DNA of 64,000 nucleotides. It comes from Lycorma delicatula (Eukaryota > Arthropoda > Insecta > Hemiptera > Fulgoridae). The notes below the pieces were generated by a model. That model saw nothing but the letters and a program-made list of their open reading frames with translations. It was not told the origin of the DNA and ran no database searches. The stretch covers positions 168,002,575-168,066,574 of the forward strand of contig NC_134455.1 of the NCBI RefSeq assembly GCF_047948215.1. Reading direction: 5' to 3'. Every line of letters begins with the position of its first letter. Positions within the stretch are counted from its first letter, which is position 1. Position numbers and translations under genes: made by a program. This document shows positions 1-13,200 of the stretch, one piece after another.

Positions 1-500
1 TCAAAACGAGATTCACAAGCTGAGAGAGGGATCGAACGCGGAAAGGAAATTTTCTACATCAAACATAGATTTAAGAATTAGAAAAAAATGTTAATGATGT
101 AGTTTAGTGCTTTATGGCAGTAAAGTATTAACAATAGGATTTCCAGAAAAACAAAGAGCATAGACTTTTGTGACGTATTGTTACAGAATTATTGAAAAAT
201 AAGTGGATCGATAGAATGCGAAATTATGTAAATGTAAGACGAAGTAAGAATAAAAAGTTGACAGCAGAATCATTTTAAAAATTAGAAATGGCATGTGGGC
301 TGAAAAATTGAGAAATAAGGCTTAATTTAGTTTCCCTAGAAGGAAGTCTAGAAAGTTAAAATAGCAAAGGAAAATAAAGATTTGAATACGTGTAAGAGAC
401 AATTGACGAGTTTTGGCTGTAAAATGTATGTTGTGGCTGAAAAATAGCATAGAAGGGTATGGAAAAAGAGAAAAAATCTATATCACACCAGACCAGAAAT
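1..500 (+). mobile_element. Decayed LINE (RTE-like) polymerase C-terminal remnant
   Basis: Across the three forward frames, broken stretches resemble the region after the reverse transcriptase domain of RTE-type LINEs. A segment near 80-115 recalls the 'WS-ALYG' block. A segment at 179-225 reads CYRIIEK, a stop, then VDRMRN, close to the usual 'CYRRM-KI-W-DR--NEEV' block of this family. Stops and frame changes are frequent, so no product can be made. The left end is cut by the window edge and the right end fades out near 500. The resemblance to the pieces at 2,980-3,640 and 28,240-29,140 suggests one shared family. The match was read by eye; it could also be another CR1/RTE-related LINE. Confidence 0.42.
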
Positions 501-2979
501 AGAATAGAGTTGAAATAAGGAGTTAAAATGAAAAAAAATTATGATTTTTTTTTTTTAATTTTGTCTATTTTATTTTGTTTTTCAAGGACATGATAATTTT
601 TGCCAAAAATGACACATTCCGATTTATCTGTTTTATAAACATAAGCAATTATTTTCTAGTATACGTTTAACTTAATTTCATTACAATTGAAAAATAAATT
701 TTGATTTTTCAGATCGGATTCCTGAAGTCGCTTTAGTAAAAATTAAGGCACTACGTTAATTGTAAATTAAATTTATTCTCTGCTTACTTTAATTTCAAAC
801 TACGTTTTTATTTTTCACTCTGTCTCCGCAAAATGCTTAGCTATTTACTAAATTAATTTTTTGAAAAGGTAAAATTCTAAATTGTTCTTTATGATTATTA
901 TTTTTAAATTATACGCTTAATACCGAAAAAATAAATCATATTTACTGATAATATAGTTTTATTTATAAACGAAAGCCTTGAGAATCTATTAAATTACATT
1001 TAAGTGTATAAACACGGGAAATAAATTTAACTGGCTTAAATTGTTGTAACTGAAAGATACTGGAAACGGTTAGCTCAATAAAGAGTGTTAATGAAGATAG
1101 AGTAGCTTTTTAATGTTATATGTTAAATGCAAATACAGGAATAGCGCGATGGATCTTTCCTTTCTCTTCAATAGAACATGTTCAACGGTTAAGAATACAA
1201 AGAAGGAGGGGCAGTGGAAGGATATGTCATTTAGTGGATAATATCAAGATGTAGGAAAAGCATGAAAAGTGAAAAGGAACGGCAAATAAGCGTAATGAAT
1301 TGCCGCCTAAAGATTAACCTCAACGAAAGAATCCTCTATGTTTGTAATTAAATATTAAATTTTATTAGTGTTTACTACTTATTTTTTCCAGTTGTAAGCT
1401 ATTTATCCATCTTGATGTAAATTTATAGTAATTTCGTATATAAAATAAGGCTTGTGGATAGAATGTTACATGAAATTCTTTAAATGAGCGATTCTGATTC
1501 ATTGTTTTTATACTTAGTGAGGGAAAGTCTCTACGGGTAACAACTTTAAAGTTCATTATTCCAAATATTCAAATTTTGATAATGTCCTAATGTAGATTTT
1601 GATATAACCATTTGTATAGGCCTGTATACGGTTGTGTATTCTCAGATTTTGTGCCGTTGAGTGTACATGTGTGTGACCCATTTTGCTGGACTTTATTATT
1701 TAATAACTACATTTTGTTGCACCCGATATTTATATTCCATAGAAATATATTTATTACATTTTTTTTTTAAAGGATTTTAATATACAGTGTTCTTATGTTA
1801 AACCAGTATTTCAGTTCACGAGACAAATTGGGAATTGAGCTCGACTTAAGCGGTAGCACCTACGAATGGTTTTTATGTTTATAATAATGTTAAGGGGAAA
1901 AGACCAGGTGTGTGTATATACATCTATTTGGAGGAGGGTGCAAATGTGTAGGTATTTAGCGTCGAATGTGACACCTCGTTTGTGTTATTGGCCTAACTGA
2001 ATACAGAAGCGCAGCTGTGAAAGAGAATACAAAGGATCAGTTTGGTTATAAATCGTTGTTCCAATAGTAGGAATTCATTGTATATATGTATTTATACCAG
2101 TTTCTCTATCCGTTTTGTAGAAGACCGCTTGCTCGATAACTAAAGCTTCGGGAAAAAATTGGAAGGTTTACTATTTCCTGAGTGTGTAACGTTATCTTTG
2201 AACGTATACAATTTTCTTTAAATATTTGTTCATAACGTTAATTATTACATAAGAGTAACAGGTTTTTTTTATAGTTAAAAAATCAAACATTTTATAACAA
2301 CGATTTTAGTCGTTTTATTAGTGGTGTTTCAAAATTTCCAGTTAATTCCCATTGAAATCATTGTAATTTACAAGTAATTTAAAACTGTTTGGTTGAACTC
2401 CTTAGAAGTGGTTACTGTACAAATTTTTGAATTCATCACTGTGCAGTGATACGATTTCATTAGAAGTTATAATTTTTCAGAAAGTCTAGGAATCACAATA
2501 GGATTTGTTAACGGGAATCAACCGTTAAAAAAGCTTGAGAAAATTACGTATAAAAATTTCAGGGAATCGAACTTTTGGTCCATTAAATAATACGTTACGT
2601 GAATATGTGAGAAGATAAATATATTTATAAATAAATATCAGTAGTGTAATATTTATTTATGTGAAAGATATTTGTATCATTTTCTTTAACTTATGTTTCG
2701 GTATAAATTTATCCCACAAAGGGAACATCCTGCTCATGATTTTATTACTATTGATGTTTGTATTATTGGGGTTTAACATATTTGTTGTCGTTTTGCCTAA
2801 TTTAATTTCATTTCTCATAAAAAATTATTGAAAATAATGACCGATATTTTTTACCTGGTTTGGTGTAATTTACCCTCTCTAAATAAAAAAAGGTTAATGT
2901 GGGTTTAAATGTTAAACGTATAATTATATACTAGTATATCATATGGTTGTCTTCCCCGAGGGAGATTCCTTGACCATGT
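501..2979. other. AT-rich DNA, no gene recognised
   Basis: AT-rich sequence with scattered homopolymer runs and stop codons in all frames. I see no coding similarity, tRNA-like fold or transposon end. The only open frame above 60 codons (1,365-1,556, minus) has the composition expected by chance. Confidence 0.6.
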
Positions 2980-3640
2980 CCATCTCTATTCTCGTTTATT
3001 CCCAGATATCTGGGAATAAAGAACAGTCATAAGATCCTGATAGTTCTAATTTCCTTTTTGAATTATCTTTATTGGACTTCTACTTCTAGCACTGTTTTAA
3101 TCAATTCTCCTCTCATTATTCTGTTCCAGCCACTTAACTTTCGTGTTCTTAATTGTTTTGATCAAACTTCTATTCTTGATCCCTCCATATTATTTCTTCG
3201 ATTTTCCCTTTGTCCTCTTTACTACACTTCAAATGATTTCAGCCCTTCCTTTTCTCTTTTTTTTTTAAGTATCCATGTTTCAAATTTATACAGAAGTACA
3301 CTTCAACAATAAATATTTGCCAAGACGTTTCTTCATGCGTAACTCCATATTACTATATAATAACAATCTATTTGGTAAATGCTTCCTTAGCCGTTGTTAT
3401 TCTTGGTTTTTTTTTTTCACTGTTACAATCTTCTTTAATATGATACCTAAATATTTGTATTGTTATTCTTGTTCAGTTTTTTCTTCTTATGTACAAACAT
3501 TCATGGCTTATTGTCTCCTATCTTCGTTACATTCATCTTTATGCTGGTTCTGTCGACCTCTTTTCTAACTTTGAAATTGTCTGTATAATATTCATTGCTT
3601 CATCTTTTAAAGAACTCACGTCGTTTGCGAGTATTGTAAG
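2980..3640 (-). mobile_element. RTE-like LINE remnant (reverse transcriptase C-terminus)
   Basis: Read on the minus strand from about 3,640 to 2,980, this carries in the expected order the landmarks of the C-terminal half of an RTE-type LINE polymerase. A stretch like 'L-DEAMNIIQTISKLEK' corresponds to the post-catalytic RT helix. Next come a degenerate 'YLG' block near 3,430-3,460, TTAKEAFTK at 3,372-3,405 (family: 'AKEAFNKKK'), and GWNRIMRGELIKTVLE at 3,085-3,133 (family: 'WIGHI-RG-L---V-EG'). Several stops and frameshifts separate these blocks, so it is a pseudogene. The apparent plus-strand frames at 3,058-3,719 are antisense shadows of it. No target-site duplication or 3' tail was identified. 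Confidence 0.6.
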
Positions 3641-3641
3641 T

Positions 3642-3716
3642 AAAAGTAGTAGGAAAACTACTACTTTTTCCTATCTTGGTACAGGAAAAGTAGTAGTTTT
3701 TTTCTACTTTTTCCTA
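3642..3716. repeat. Alternating inverted repeat cluster
   Basis: AAAAGTAGTAG at 3,642-3,652 is followed after a 5-base spacer by its exact complement CTACTACTTTT at 3,658-3,668. The motif then returns in direct orientation (AGGAAAAGTAGTAGT, 3,683-3,697) and inverted again as CTACTTTTTCCT (3,704-3,715). The same word is thus present four times in alternating orientation within 75 bases and can form competing hairpins. No coding or mobile-element frame accounts for it. Confidence 0.8.
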
Positions 3717-3719
3717 TAG

Positions 3720-4382
3720 CAATCTTTTTATCGTCTGTTAGAGGATTTTTATCATAACGTAGACCATTACCAAGATCGGTGATATCCAGCAGCACCCTTT
3801 CCTTACTCCCCTCCGTAAATAAAAATCACTCAGAGCATTCTTTATTTTCATTGATCTTGTATCAGAAAAAATGAATAGTGTACTGCAAAGACATTTAATG
3901 ATTATTTTAAAAGTTACTCAGGAAAACTTACCACAGAAAACATAAATCAAATATTTAAATGCAATGTTTTGTGACGGTTCTGTCCGTTTGCAACAGCGGC
4001 ACACGAAAACCAACCTATCAACGGCTTTCAATTTTTCAGCATACATTTGTGTTATCTAAGGGAAAGGTTTTAAGCCATAGATCGAGGCCCTAGCCCTCTT
4101 GGCGGAGAAGTTGTAATTTTTTCCTACTGGACGACGACCTAATACAATTTTTGATTTCTTTTTCGACGTAAGAAACATATAGCGTTTTATATAGCATATC
4201 TGATTTTCAGCTCTCTACTTTGACTCCTTCCCGAGATATAAGGTATTCTAGTGTAATGGAATGGGGAATCAAAAATGATATGTTCATCTACAGCAAGAAT
4301 GTATAAGAGATTTTATGTGAAGAACGAGGGAAACGTTGGAGGAAAGAGAGCTTTTCAGGCTGTAGTTGTTATTTATCAGTAT
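3720..4382. other. Non-coding spacer, nothing recognised
   Basis: Mixed AT-rich sequence with a somewhat GC-richer stretch near 4,070-4,135. I see no open frame, RNA gene or transposon motif that can be supported. Confidence 0.5.
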
Positions 4383-4440
4383 TCTTCTCTCAACGATGTC
4401 CTCATCGTTGAGAGAAGATGTTCGTTATTCTAACGAACAT
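4383..4440. repeat. Two abutting perfect hairpins
   Basis: TCTTCTCTCAACGATG (4,383-4,398), loop TCCT, then its exact complement (4,403-4,418) form a 16-bp perfect stem. Directly adjoining and sharing base 4,418, ATGTTCGTTA (4,418-4,427), loop TTC, then TAACGAACAT (4,431-4,440) form a 10-bp perfect stem. Both stems are mismatch-free with minimal loops, so they are unlikely to be old. There is no downstream T-run of the terminator kind and no RNA gene context. A local template-switch origin is inferred. Confidence 0.9.
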
Positions 4441-7400
4441 AGTGGGGGTGCCGTTAGATGGGAAGAGCGAGCGAAGCGAACCCTGACCGGCTAGTAATCA
4501 TATAAATTAAAGGAAATTTTTTTTAGCGACTTGTTCGCAGATTCTGTTCCGTATCATTAGAATGAAAGTAAAAATTGATTGTAAAAAATTTATTTAAGCT
4601 ATCAAAATGTCATTTAAAATAAATAAAAAAAATATCTATTTAAATGACGATTGACTTCTTGATGCGAATCATCAATATCCTCTAAACACGTTCTTAAAAG
4701 AAAAAAAAATAATGTGTGTAACAATGTGTAACGTTTTATAAGGTAAATTTTTCCTACGTGAATTTTAGTTTAATAAAATTCTCATTGCTGTATATTGAAA
4801 TTTGAAATTGTTACTTTGTTACTTTATACACGAAACTAACGTGATGAAAACGGATAATCAGAATATTGTTAATTTATTATTACATGCTGTACGATTAACA
4901 AATTAATCTATATCCCGTTAGGTTATCATTAATCCTAAACATCTGCTATTATCGTCTAATCGTATTTTAAACATTGGTATAAAACAGAGAATGTGGTTTA
5001 TCAGTCCGGTAAGAGAATTACTGTTTTATAGGCATACGGTTATGCGTTATTTAAATGAACATTCTGCTACATAACATTAATTACTTAAAAGATTGCGTTC
5101 AAAACTGTTACCATTAATATTTTAGTTCAGCGGCAGCCATTACCACTAAACCTATCAGCCGTTTTAGAATTATGACTAATTAAATCGGTAACCGATATTG
5201 ACGTCTGTAAAATGAAAATATATTATTTATGTTTGTAATCATTTTTCATTTTAAGTTAATGAAATGAAAATTGAGGTCTTGTAATAAAACTTACGGTTTT
5301 CTGTGTAGGTATTCGTAAATAGTGTCAAAATATGTCATTTCTTCATAAATACTGAAGTTAAAGGTTTATTTATATAATCGAAATGAAAAATGTAAATTAA
5401 GTTACTGTTCATGTACGTCATTTTGCTACTTCCTTCCTAGTAGATCCTTTCTAGTAACTTTGCGTCAGGAAGTATAGTCGGTAATAATAAATCCCGCCTG
5501 ACTGAGCTCAAAAATACTTTACAAAAATTAAAAAAACATAATTGTGATTAAAAATATACATATATCTTACTCCTAGAAGTTTTATTGGATTTTAATAGTG
5601 AAATAAAAATCATATTTGGATGTACTAAATATGATAAGGTTTGTATTTTGTATTGTTATTAAAATTTAGGATAAGTCTTGATCACGGAAGTGGAAAAACC
5701 AGCCTAAAACATTCAGTGCATTACAGTTCGTAGTTACAGGAAACATAAAATTGTTGTACGTAGCAATTACAGTTTTTATAGTTATTTTATAGCCAGTAAC
5801 GCAGTAGTTCTCATCTTAACTGTTGCTACACTTTCAAATTCTTTTTACTAAGTTATTTCAAGTTTAACATTTCTACAATTAATGTTACAGTAGTACATTT
5901 TATAATTCGTTTAGTTATTTACAATTTCCTTTTTAGATCCTTGTTCCCATGGAAATAAAAGTACTTACTGTACAGTACAATTACTGTACGAAATAAATGT
6001 ATTGTGCAATACAATTAAACATTTTGAGGTTAATTTTATCGTCAGTTACTCATTAAACATTTTTTTTTTTTGTTAAATTTGTTATCCAAATCTTTGTTTA
6101 AGACGACTTTTACATTGTCAATTTTTGAAATGCGATGTCTTTTCTACTTTAGATTGCTTATACTAGTTTACGCTTTAGCATATGTGTTACCGAGTATATG
6201 TGGCTTTAGAACTCGGATTAATTGATCGAGAAAAATAGATAGTTTTTTTTTTTTATATTAACCTGATTTAGAGTACATTTTATTTTAATTTGCACCCTGA
6301 TGTACCCCTGGGGAGCTTTACTTTTTCACTCAGATGCTTCAGGGTGAAAAGAAGCAACGATTACATATATATATTTTTCTATTTATTAAAACAAAGAAAT
6401 GTCAAGTATTGTACCAAAATCTTCTCAGACATTTCTGTAAAGGATTTAAATAAGGACGATATTCTAATGGAAATTAAGGGAATGGATTGTATCTTATTCT
6501 TCATTTTTTTCCAAATTTCTGTAGCATTCGTTGTTTGATTGTATTGAAAGAAAGCATTAAGTAATTCATAATTCTACATCGTTAGGCAATTTCAATAAAA
6601 GTAACAAGATCGATATTCCGCTCGCGATAACGAACTTCATAAAAGCGTTTTAGGTTCATATTATTTTTGTTTCGGATTTTTAAACGATTAAAATTGTTAA
6701 AATTCCTTAAGATAGTAAGATTTTAATGATCTGGGAAAATTCAGTTCTGGAGAGCTGACATCAGTATGTAGAATTTGTTGTATCTTTTTATTTAAGTCTT
6801 TTATGTAAAAAAAAAAGTTTTTGTGTAAATTTTATTGTAAATTACTCAAACGAAATAGTTTATTAGTTTTATAAGTTGTGTACGTGTTGTCCGTACTCGT
6901 ACAACCAGGCATTCTCTGATTATAATAGATGTTTCGGGTGTTTATCTGTTAGTAATGGTTTATATCGAATGTTGATAAAATGAGACAGTAATTATTTTTA
7001 ATAACGTTTGTTGTAACAAGTTTGCAACTATCTATTCTATTTTTTAAACACTAATTTATAGCACAGTAAAAAATAATCTACTTCTTATATTATTGATAAA
7101 TGTAATTGTTGCGTAATTTCTATATAAATTTGATTATTTTCTTTTCTTTATATTAGAAAATGATAATTAAGACAGCTAAATTATTTATCTTTCTTGAAAA
7201 AAAAATCAGAATTCAAGTAATTACTAATGTCTATCAGCTAGTTCATGTTCTTTTCTGTTATTATTATTACTATTATTATTTATTTATTACTAATGATGTA
7301 TTTGAAAATTGTTCGCCATTAATATGAAGAAATTAGTAATTTAGTGCAACGCCACTTTGCATATTGATTAAAATAATTGTAGGCCTGTACGGTTTTATTT

Positions 7401-9109
7401 CCAGAATTAGCCTGGTATTTTTTTGGAGATCAGTTCGTAATTGTCATGAAAATTAGCGCGCATTCATAGATGGTTTCATTGTGATTCAGTATAATAAATT
7501 AAAAATAAAACGAGCTACCGAAGTCCAAATTAATTCCGTAAACTAATATATTTTGTATTTCATTCTTTCAGCCGATCTGTTTCGGTATAGAATATCTATG
7601 GAAATGGTTATAATCTGATCGAAAGACTGAGATCGTGCAGGTTACTCTCAAAACTGTTTAGCCGAGTGTTTTGTTTTACTCGCTTTCATAACATACTATA
7701 GTCGTCGAGTGTAGTTTCATTCGCCAGGTTCTCCCCTCCAAGGACTCTGCTCCTTCACCCACTTTTTGATTTATTATTCATTCATTTCAAACTCTGTCAT
7801 TTTTACCGTCTTTCATTTGTTCCACCGTGCGATGGTTATGCCCCTTGGGGTATAACTTGCTTCACTGAACCGCTATGTATGATATACAATGTAGACCTTT
7901 CAAGATTCTACTTCCTTAAAGTAAGTTTACCAGTTTTTAAATTACGAATGTCTGTTTTTTTGCGTTATTCTTTTTTGTAATTACGTATCAGTTTTGTTAA
8001 TAAATTTTTTTTGATTATTTTTTGTAACGCGTATTACTATATTACATATTGAAGAAAAAATTGTAACTACGAAGATTTGTTTTTTCAAATTACTTCGTTT
8101 TTTAACGTCAATGTGATTTTTCGAACTAATTCTAAAAAATAGCAAGTGGCACGGTAACGACATTTGGATTGTAGGTTAACAAATGTTAGCAAAAACTGAT
8201 TAAATTATATCTATGATTAATTGAAAAGTATTTTCAGCTTTATAAATTTAAAAAATATATTTATAATTAAATAGTCTTACATTTCTTTTGTACCGAAACA
8301 GATAGATTAATTATTAATAAATGATAAATCGGTCATTTAAAAAGTTATGTGCTGGTCACCTCAAATTTTTTTGTTAAAATTTATATAAATTCTTTACTTC
8401 TTTATTAAATATTGTGGCGGCTATTAGTCTAATACCGTAAACATATAAAACCGTCAAAATACAAAACATTTAATTTCTGAAATATCGTCGATAATTTTAC
8501 AAATATTTCATAATTCTACACGTAATTCGACAGATTTACTGGTTAAAAACGAGTGATAAATTATATCTAAATTTTCTTATTTATTTGATGGTACTATTCT
8601 TATCATCTAGTAAGGGTATGTGTTAGTTGATTACTATACATTTTAAGTATTTAATCCGATTTTTAATTCACATGTAGTCTGTCCTCAAAGTAAATAAAAC
8701 TAATTACGCTAACTGTCAGTGAATAACTTTGTGGCTCTTCCTGACTTTACATTACAGTGCACTTAAAAATTTGTTGAAAAAGGTAGATATCCCGCTGAAG
8801 CTCTTCCGTGCTTCAGCGTTTAATATGAAATCCATCCTTACTACACTCCCTTCATGAAGTGAACTAATTTATTATTTTAATATTTTTTCCGTTTTCCAAT
8901 TCGTTTCATATTTCTCATTTATTATGTTATTTTTATTATTATTTAAACAGTTCTAAAATAAATTCTAATTATTATTAATAATAATTTTTATTTGTGTTAT
9001 TTTGTACAACAGAATACTTGGTATATCGCGTAATAAAGACAAGCGATAAAATTATATTAACGGTTTTTATGTAAATTCCATTACTTATAGCTGATCTTTG
9101 ACCTTATTA
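4441..9109. other. AT-rich DNA, no gene recognised
   Basis: Long AT-rich stretch without supported genes. A GC-richer patch follows the hairpins (4,441-4,500), and CT-rich sequence lies at 7,720-7,850. ATT-rich low-complexity sequence occurs at 7,255-7,290 and 8,920-8,990. The short open frames (6,290-6,538; 7,981-8,163) have chance-like low-complexity composition and no recognisable domain. Confidence 0.6.
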
Positions 9110-9760
9110 ACAAAGCTCACCTCCAAAATATCAGTATCCCTGCTTAATCCATGAATAATATCCATACCTAGCCAACAGCGAAAGACGCGTTCTCTGACTC
9201 AGGCATAACAGACGATGATTCCTTTCACTTAATCTAGGCACTCTAAGCCCAAAATTCGAAATATCAATATATATCTTGGCATAGGCCTTATAAACAAATA
9301 TGGCATCCTCCAGTGTCCTTTTGCTTTTTAAATTGGTAAGTCCCAACACGTTACTGATCCAATTAATATTATGCCCGTCGACGCCTCTTTCTCGTGGATG
9401 GTAAAAAAAACATCTTTTGAACCGACTCAGTCTTAATGTCAGTACACGCCCTCTAATAACTAAAAGCTACTGTGTAATAACCCTAAATCGATCTAACTTT
9501 AGTTCGGTGTGACCTTAAGGTTGACTGAATATTAATAAAATGACGGCTCGCCCACAGTATCAATCTTAAGTTCCTCCTACCTGTTGATATCATAGCATCT
9601 ACATGGTGTATGAACAATAATTTCTCATCAAATGTTATGCCTAAATCAACCGTTGTCTTTACCCTCCTGATACTAGAATTGCCGATTTTATACGCGTACT
9701 TGATAGCAACTGTTTTCCTTTTTGTAGTAAATTAAGAGGAACGTACCAGAAAGAGTGATA
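9110..9760 (-). mobile_element. CR1/Jockey-like LINE reverse transcriptase C-terminal remnant
   Basis: On the minus strand the order of conserved blocks fits the C-terminal end of a CR1/Jockey-type LINE polymerase. First is KRKTVAIKYAYKIG with SIRRVKTTVDLGITFDEKL (about 9,735-9,625), equivalent to the family's 'Y-I-G--I-RV---KDLGV-FD--L-F--H'. Next is a short 'LILWASRHF' segment, then a segment with stops. Last is LGLTNLKSKRTLEDAIFVYK with RVPRLSERNHR (within 9,131-9,349), equivalent to 'L-L-SL--RR---DL-FLYK------VP---R'. Stops near 9,475 and elsewhere plus frame changes make it non-functional. The upstream polymerase domain is not visible, so this is a 5'-truncated copy, the usual fate of LINE insertions. 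Confidence 0.68.
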
Positions 9761-9944
9761 CGGTCAAAAAGGTACCCTACTTGGTTCTTTGGTTGACTAA
9801 TACAGTGTATTAAGGATAATAAACGTACTGCCCACAGAAAATTCAATATAAACTTTATCCTAATATGATACACGAGATATTTTCGTAAAATTTTTAAAAC
9901 AGCTGTTTTTCGCAATGGCATATTTACCAAATTTATGGTGATGT

Positions 9945-10200
9945 TGCACGGGGACTCTGGATCCCCGAGCTCGAGACACCTGCCGGGGCTGAGTAATGCT
10001 TAATTGCGGGTCCGGCTCCGGGAGGGGAGTCCGGTAAGATAGAAGGTGTAGTCGGTAGGGCACAGGTATTTTCTACGCACTCTTAGTAACATCTTGCGGG
10101 AATTGTTAGCGAGCCCGACACTCTGACCGTAAATGGGATTCCTCCGACTCACCGAGAGAAAAAAAGCTTTCAAGCTAGCATATACACCTACAATCATCTG
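9945..10200. other. GC-rich block of unknown origin
   Basis: This roughly 250-bp stretch is clearly more GC-rich than its surroundings and contains words such as CCCCGAGCTCGAG and CCGGCTCCGGGAGGGG. Two overlapping minus-strand frames (9,860-10,063 and 10,000-10,197) cover it, but I recognise neither. It lies just upstream, in transcriptional sense, of the minus-strand LINE remnant. It may be an internal or untranslated part of a mobile element, or an unrelated insertion. It does not fold as a tRNA by eye. Confidence 0.4.
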
Positions 10201-13200
10201 ACGGGGTATTGTTCATCCCGTTTGATCTCAGCATCATCGTTTTTCATGAATTAGATTTCGATTTGTTAACTTGTGTATTTACTTTGTATTATATTACAAA
10301 AAATATATAATTAAAACTATTTTATGGAATTTTTTTATGCTTATATTATCACACAGGCAAGAGTTTAAAAAAATTACGTGTGTGGGAATTATAATAAAAA
10401 AGAAGAGTTCTGTGGTTTCTGTATTTAAATGTGTATGATATTTAAATGTATGTATTTTCTCTTTATGAAAAGGGAAAAAATAGAGATTTTACTCGATCGA
10501 TTAGCCACAATACATTGATTTTAAATCTTCTTAATTGTGGCTATAATTGAGTTGAATCTTTAAGCTAGTATGTGTATTCATTGGTTATATTATACGTTCT
10601 TACATTATGGAGGATGATTAGAAACGAGGAAAAAATAAAAATTCATTTTTTTTTAAGCGGCTACCCGCTTTTAAAACCTTTTTATCTAGTGACCTTTGAG
10701 AGTTGGTTGCTTGATTGAACGCTTGTAATAATCAAGGGGGTAGAGCGTGAATTAAATAGTAATAAATCCTGTTAGAGGTACGAATGTTGGGTTAGGCGGT
10801 ACTGCATTTATAGGGACTGTATTTTTCAACTTACAGTGCTAAAAAATTAAGTTATATTTTATACCGAATGCAATTTTCTAAATGATATTGTTATCGATAA
10901 AACAAAATGACTTTAAAGTTGAATAATAGATTACTTTTTGAAAATATCACCTTTAAAACAGTTTAACAAAAACTTTTAGATACAGCTTAAGTATCCGTGA
11001 TAATCTAATACTTGTACCATTTTTAGAATTTTCTCACTTTAATTTAGTCACTGTATTTTACCTTAGCAGTTTAAAATATTTGAAAGCAAAATTGCAACTT
11101 TAAGAGATGCATTTTTTCACTGAAATGCCGGATTCAAATGAGAAAAAGTAGAATAAAAATTTAATTTCCTATTTTTTTGATTTTGAGCTTTTAAAAAAAA
11201 AAACGGGAGGGAAATGCAAAAATTAATACATTGCTTCATAAAATATTACGACATTGTTCAGATTTAAGATAAGTGTTCTAATAAATGTATAATATTTTAT
11301 AAAAGTACACCTACTTTGAACTTCTAACATGTTAAGAAGCTAATGGTGGTAAGTCGATTGAATAACAGCTTTCAAATCGACTTGTTACCCAACCAGTCCC
11401 GAAGTACTGAAACATATTCGTGTGGACGTGTTGTTAATCATATTATCCTTTAAAGAGATATATATAACTTTATTAAGTTCTACTTAATTACGGCGTAGGT
11501 TTTTTAGCAATTTTTTTTATGTTGATCTGTGAGGCTTTTAGTTACCATTTAGTTATCCATTGTGATCACATCTTTGAACGTGATCGCAATTACGCATATA
11601 AATTGATTTCATTATGATGTTGTTAATTAGGTCCTTTGATTATTTGTTGAGTATATTTGACGTACTTATTAATTTTTTAATTTGAAAATGACGGCAAATG
11701 AACTCGTTTGTGAAACATTAACTGTATGACAACACGGGACGGAATAAAACCGAGTCAACTGGTCAACAAAGTGACCGGATGTGGTCTTGAGATAACTGAA
11801 CGTTCCTTGTTACCTCTTATTCCGTTCTCCAATATTCTCTTTATACATTTGTGTCTGAGCGTGCGTATGTTGTTTCGTCCTTCTCTAACCGACTATTTTG
11901 ATTAATACCCTCCCTTTAAGTCATTGTTCAAGTCGATATAACAGAAACCTTTTTTCTTTCTGCATTCCTAAATTATTCACCCGTGTCAGTTTAACAGTCC
12001 TACATTTTGTTTTTGATTTAAGCTTTTTATCTTTCCTAAACGTATAATAAACGAATAAACATAATTTATAATTTTTTATCCAAATTCTCCGTAGTCATTT
12101 CAATTATTATAATTAATCGGGAAAAGATTTTGGTTCACAGTCGAAGAAAAAAATCAATTTCATGAATTCTTTATTGAAAAGTTAAATTTAAAAATAAATC
12201 AGTAAAATGTAGTCAAAAATATTTTCTCTAATTTATTTACCCGTTTGAAATATAATACTTTGGAATCAAGTTTTATTTTATTCGGGTATGCTAAAATTAC
12301 CTACTGGTTATTTCTATGGATGGCGTCTGTAGTAGTAGTTTCAAAAGATTCAGTCAGGATAGTGTGGCGTTGTTTTATATTAATGGAGGTAACTTAGAAG
12401 TGAATATAATATATTCTCAGATTTGTGGTTGAGTGAGTCAATTCAGATTTTATATTCGTTGTGGAAGATACTTCATAATAAATAGCGTCGTGTCGTGATA
12501 TCTGACATCTTTATCTTTTCTGACACTCGTCTGTGTGGTGGCTGAGTTCACTTTTTAACACGCTGATTTAATGACTTATTTGCTTATATATTACTCTTAA
12601 ACAAAAAGTTCCGTCGACTTCTAACCAGTAATTTTTTTTTAAATTCATATTAATGTATTAGTAAATTTTACAAGTTGATGACTGATTTATTTTTAAATTA
12701 GCTTTATACAATTTTATTATTAAAATTAATCGATAAACCTAAAAAAATTCTTATTTGATGTTTCGTAGTTAAATTTATATAGGTTACATTTACTAGTTAA
12801 GTTTTAAGAAAATTTGCAACTATGTTGCTGACCGTTTCCGGAATAGGGTAGAACTTAAACATTAAATCGCCCAGACTGATAACGCTGAAAATGATATTTA
12901 TCATTACAACTTTTTGTTTACTTATTAATTTTATATTATTATTTTTTAAGACTTATTACATTTTTAATAATAATAAGAAATAAAGAGGAAAACTGATTTG
13001 TTAAACAAATTAAATGTAAAATTCGTATTAATTCAACCCTGTGCTATACTTCTTAAGAGAAAGATAAACGTTCTTAAATTATTACGTCGTTAAGAACTTG
13101 CTCGCATGAAAACATTTTAACAAAATATTACTTTTGAAATAGTAAAATGTAATTAATTGAAAAGTAATTTTGAACGGCAAAAAGTATTTTCCTTTTATAC

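Noticed and set aside
4383..4440. Rho-independent terminator or CRISPR-like repeat
   Set aside because: There is no T-run after the stems, no spaced repeat units, and the window is eukaryotic.
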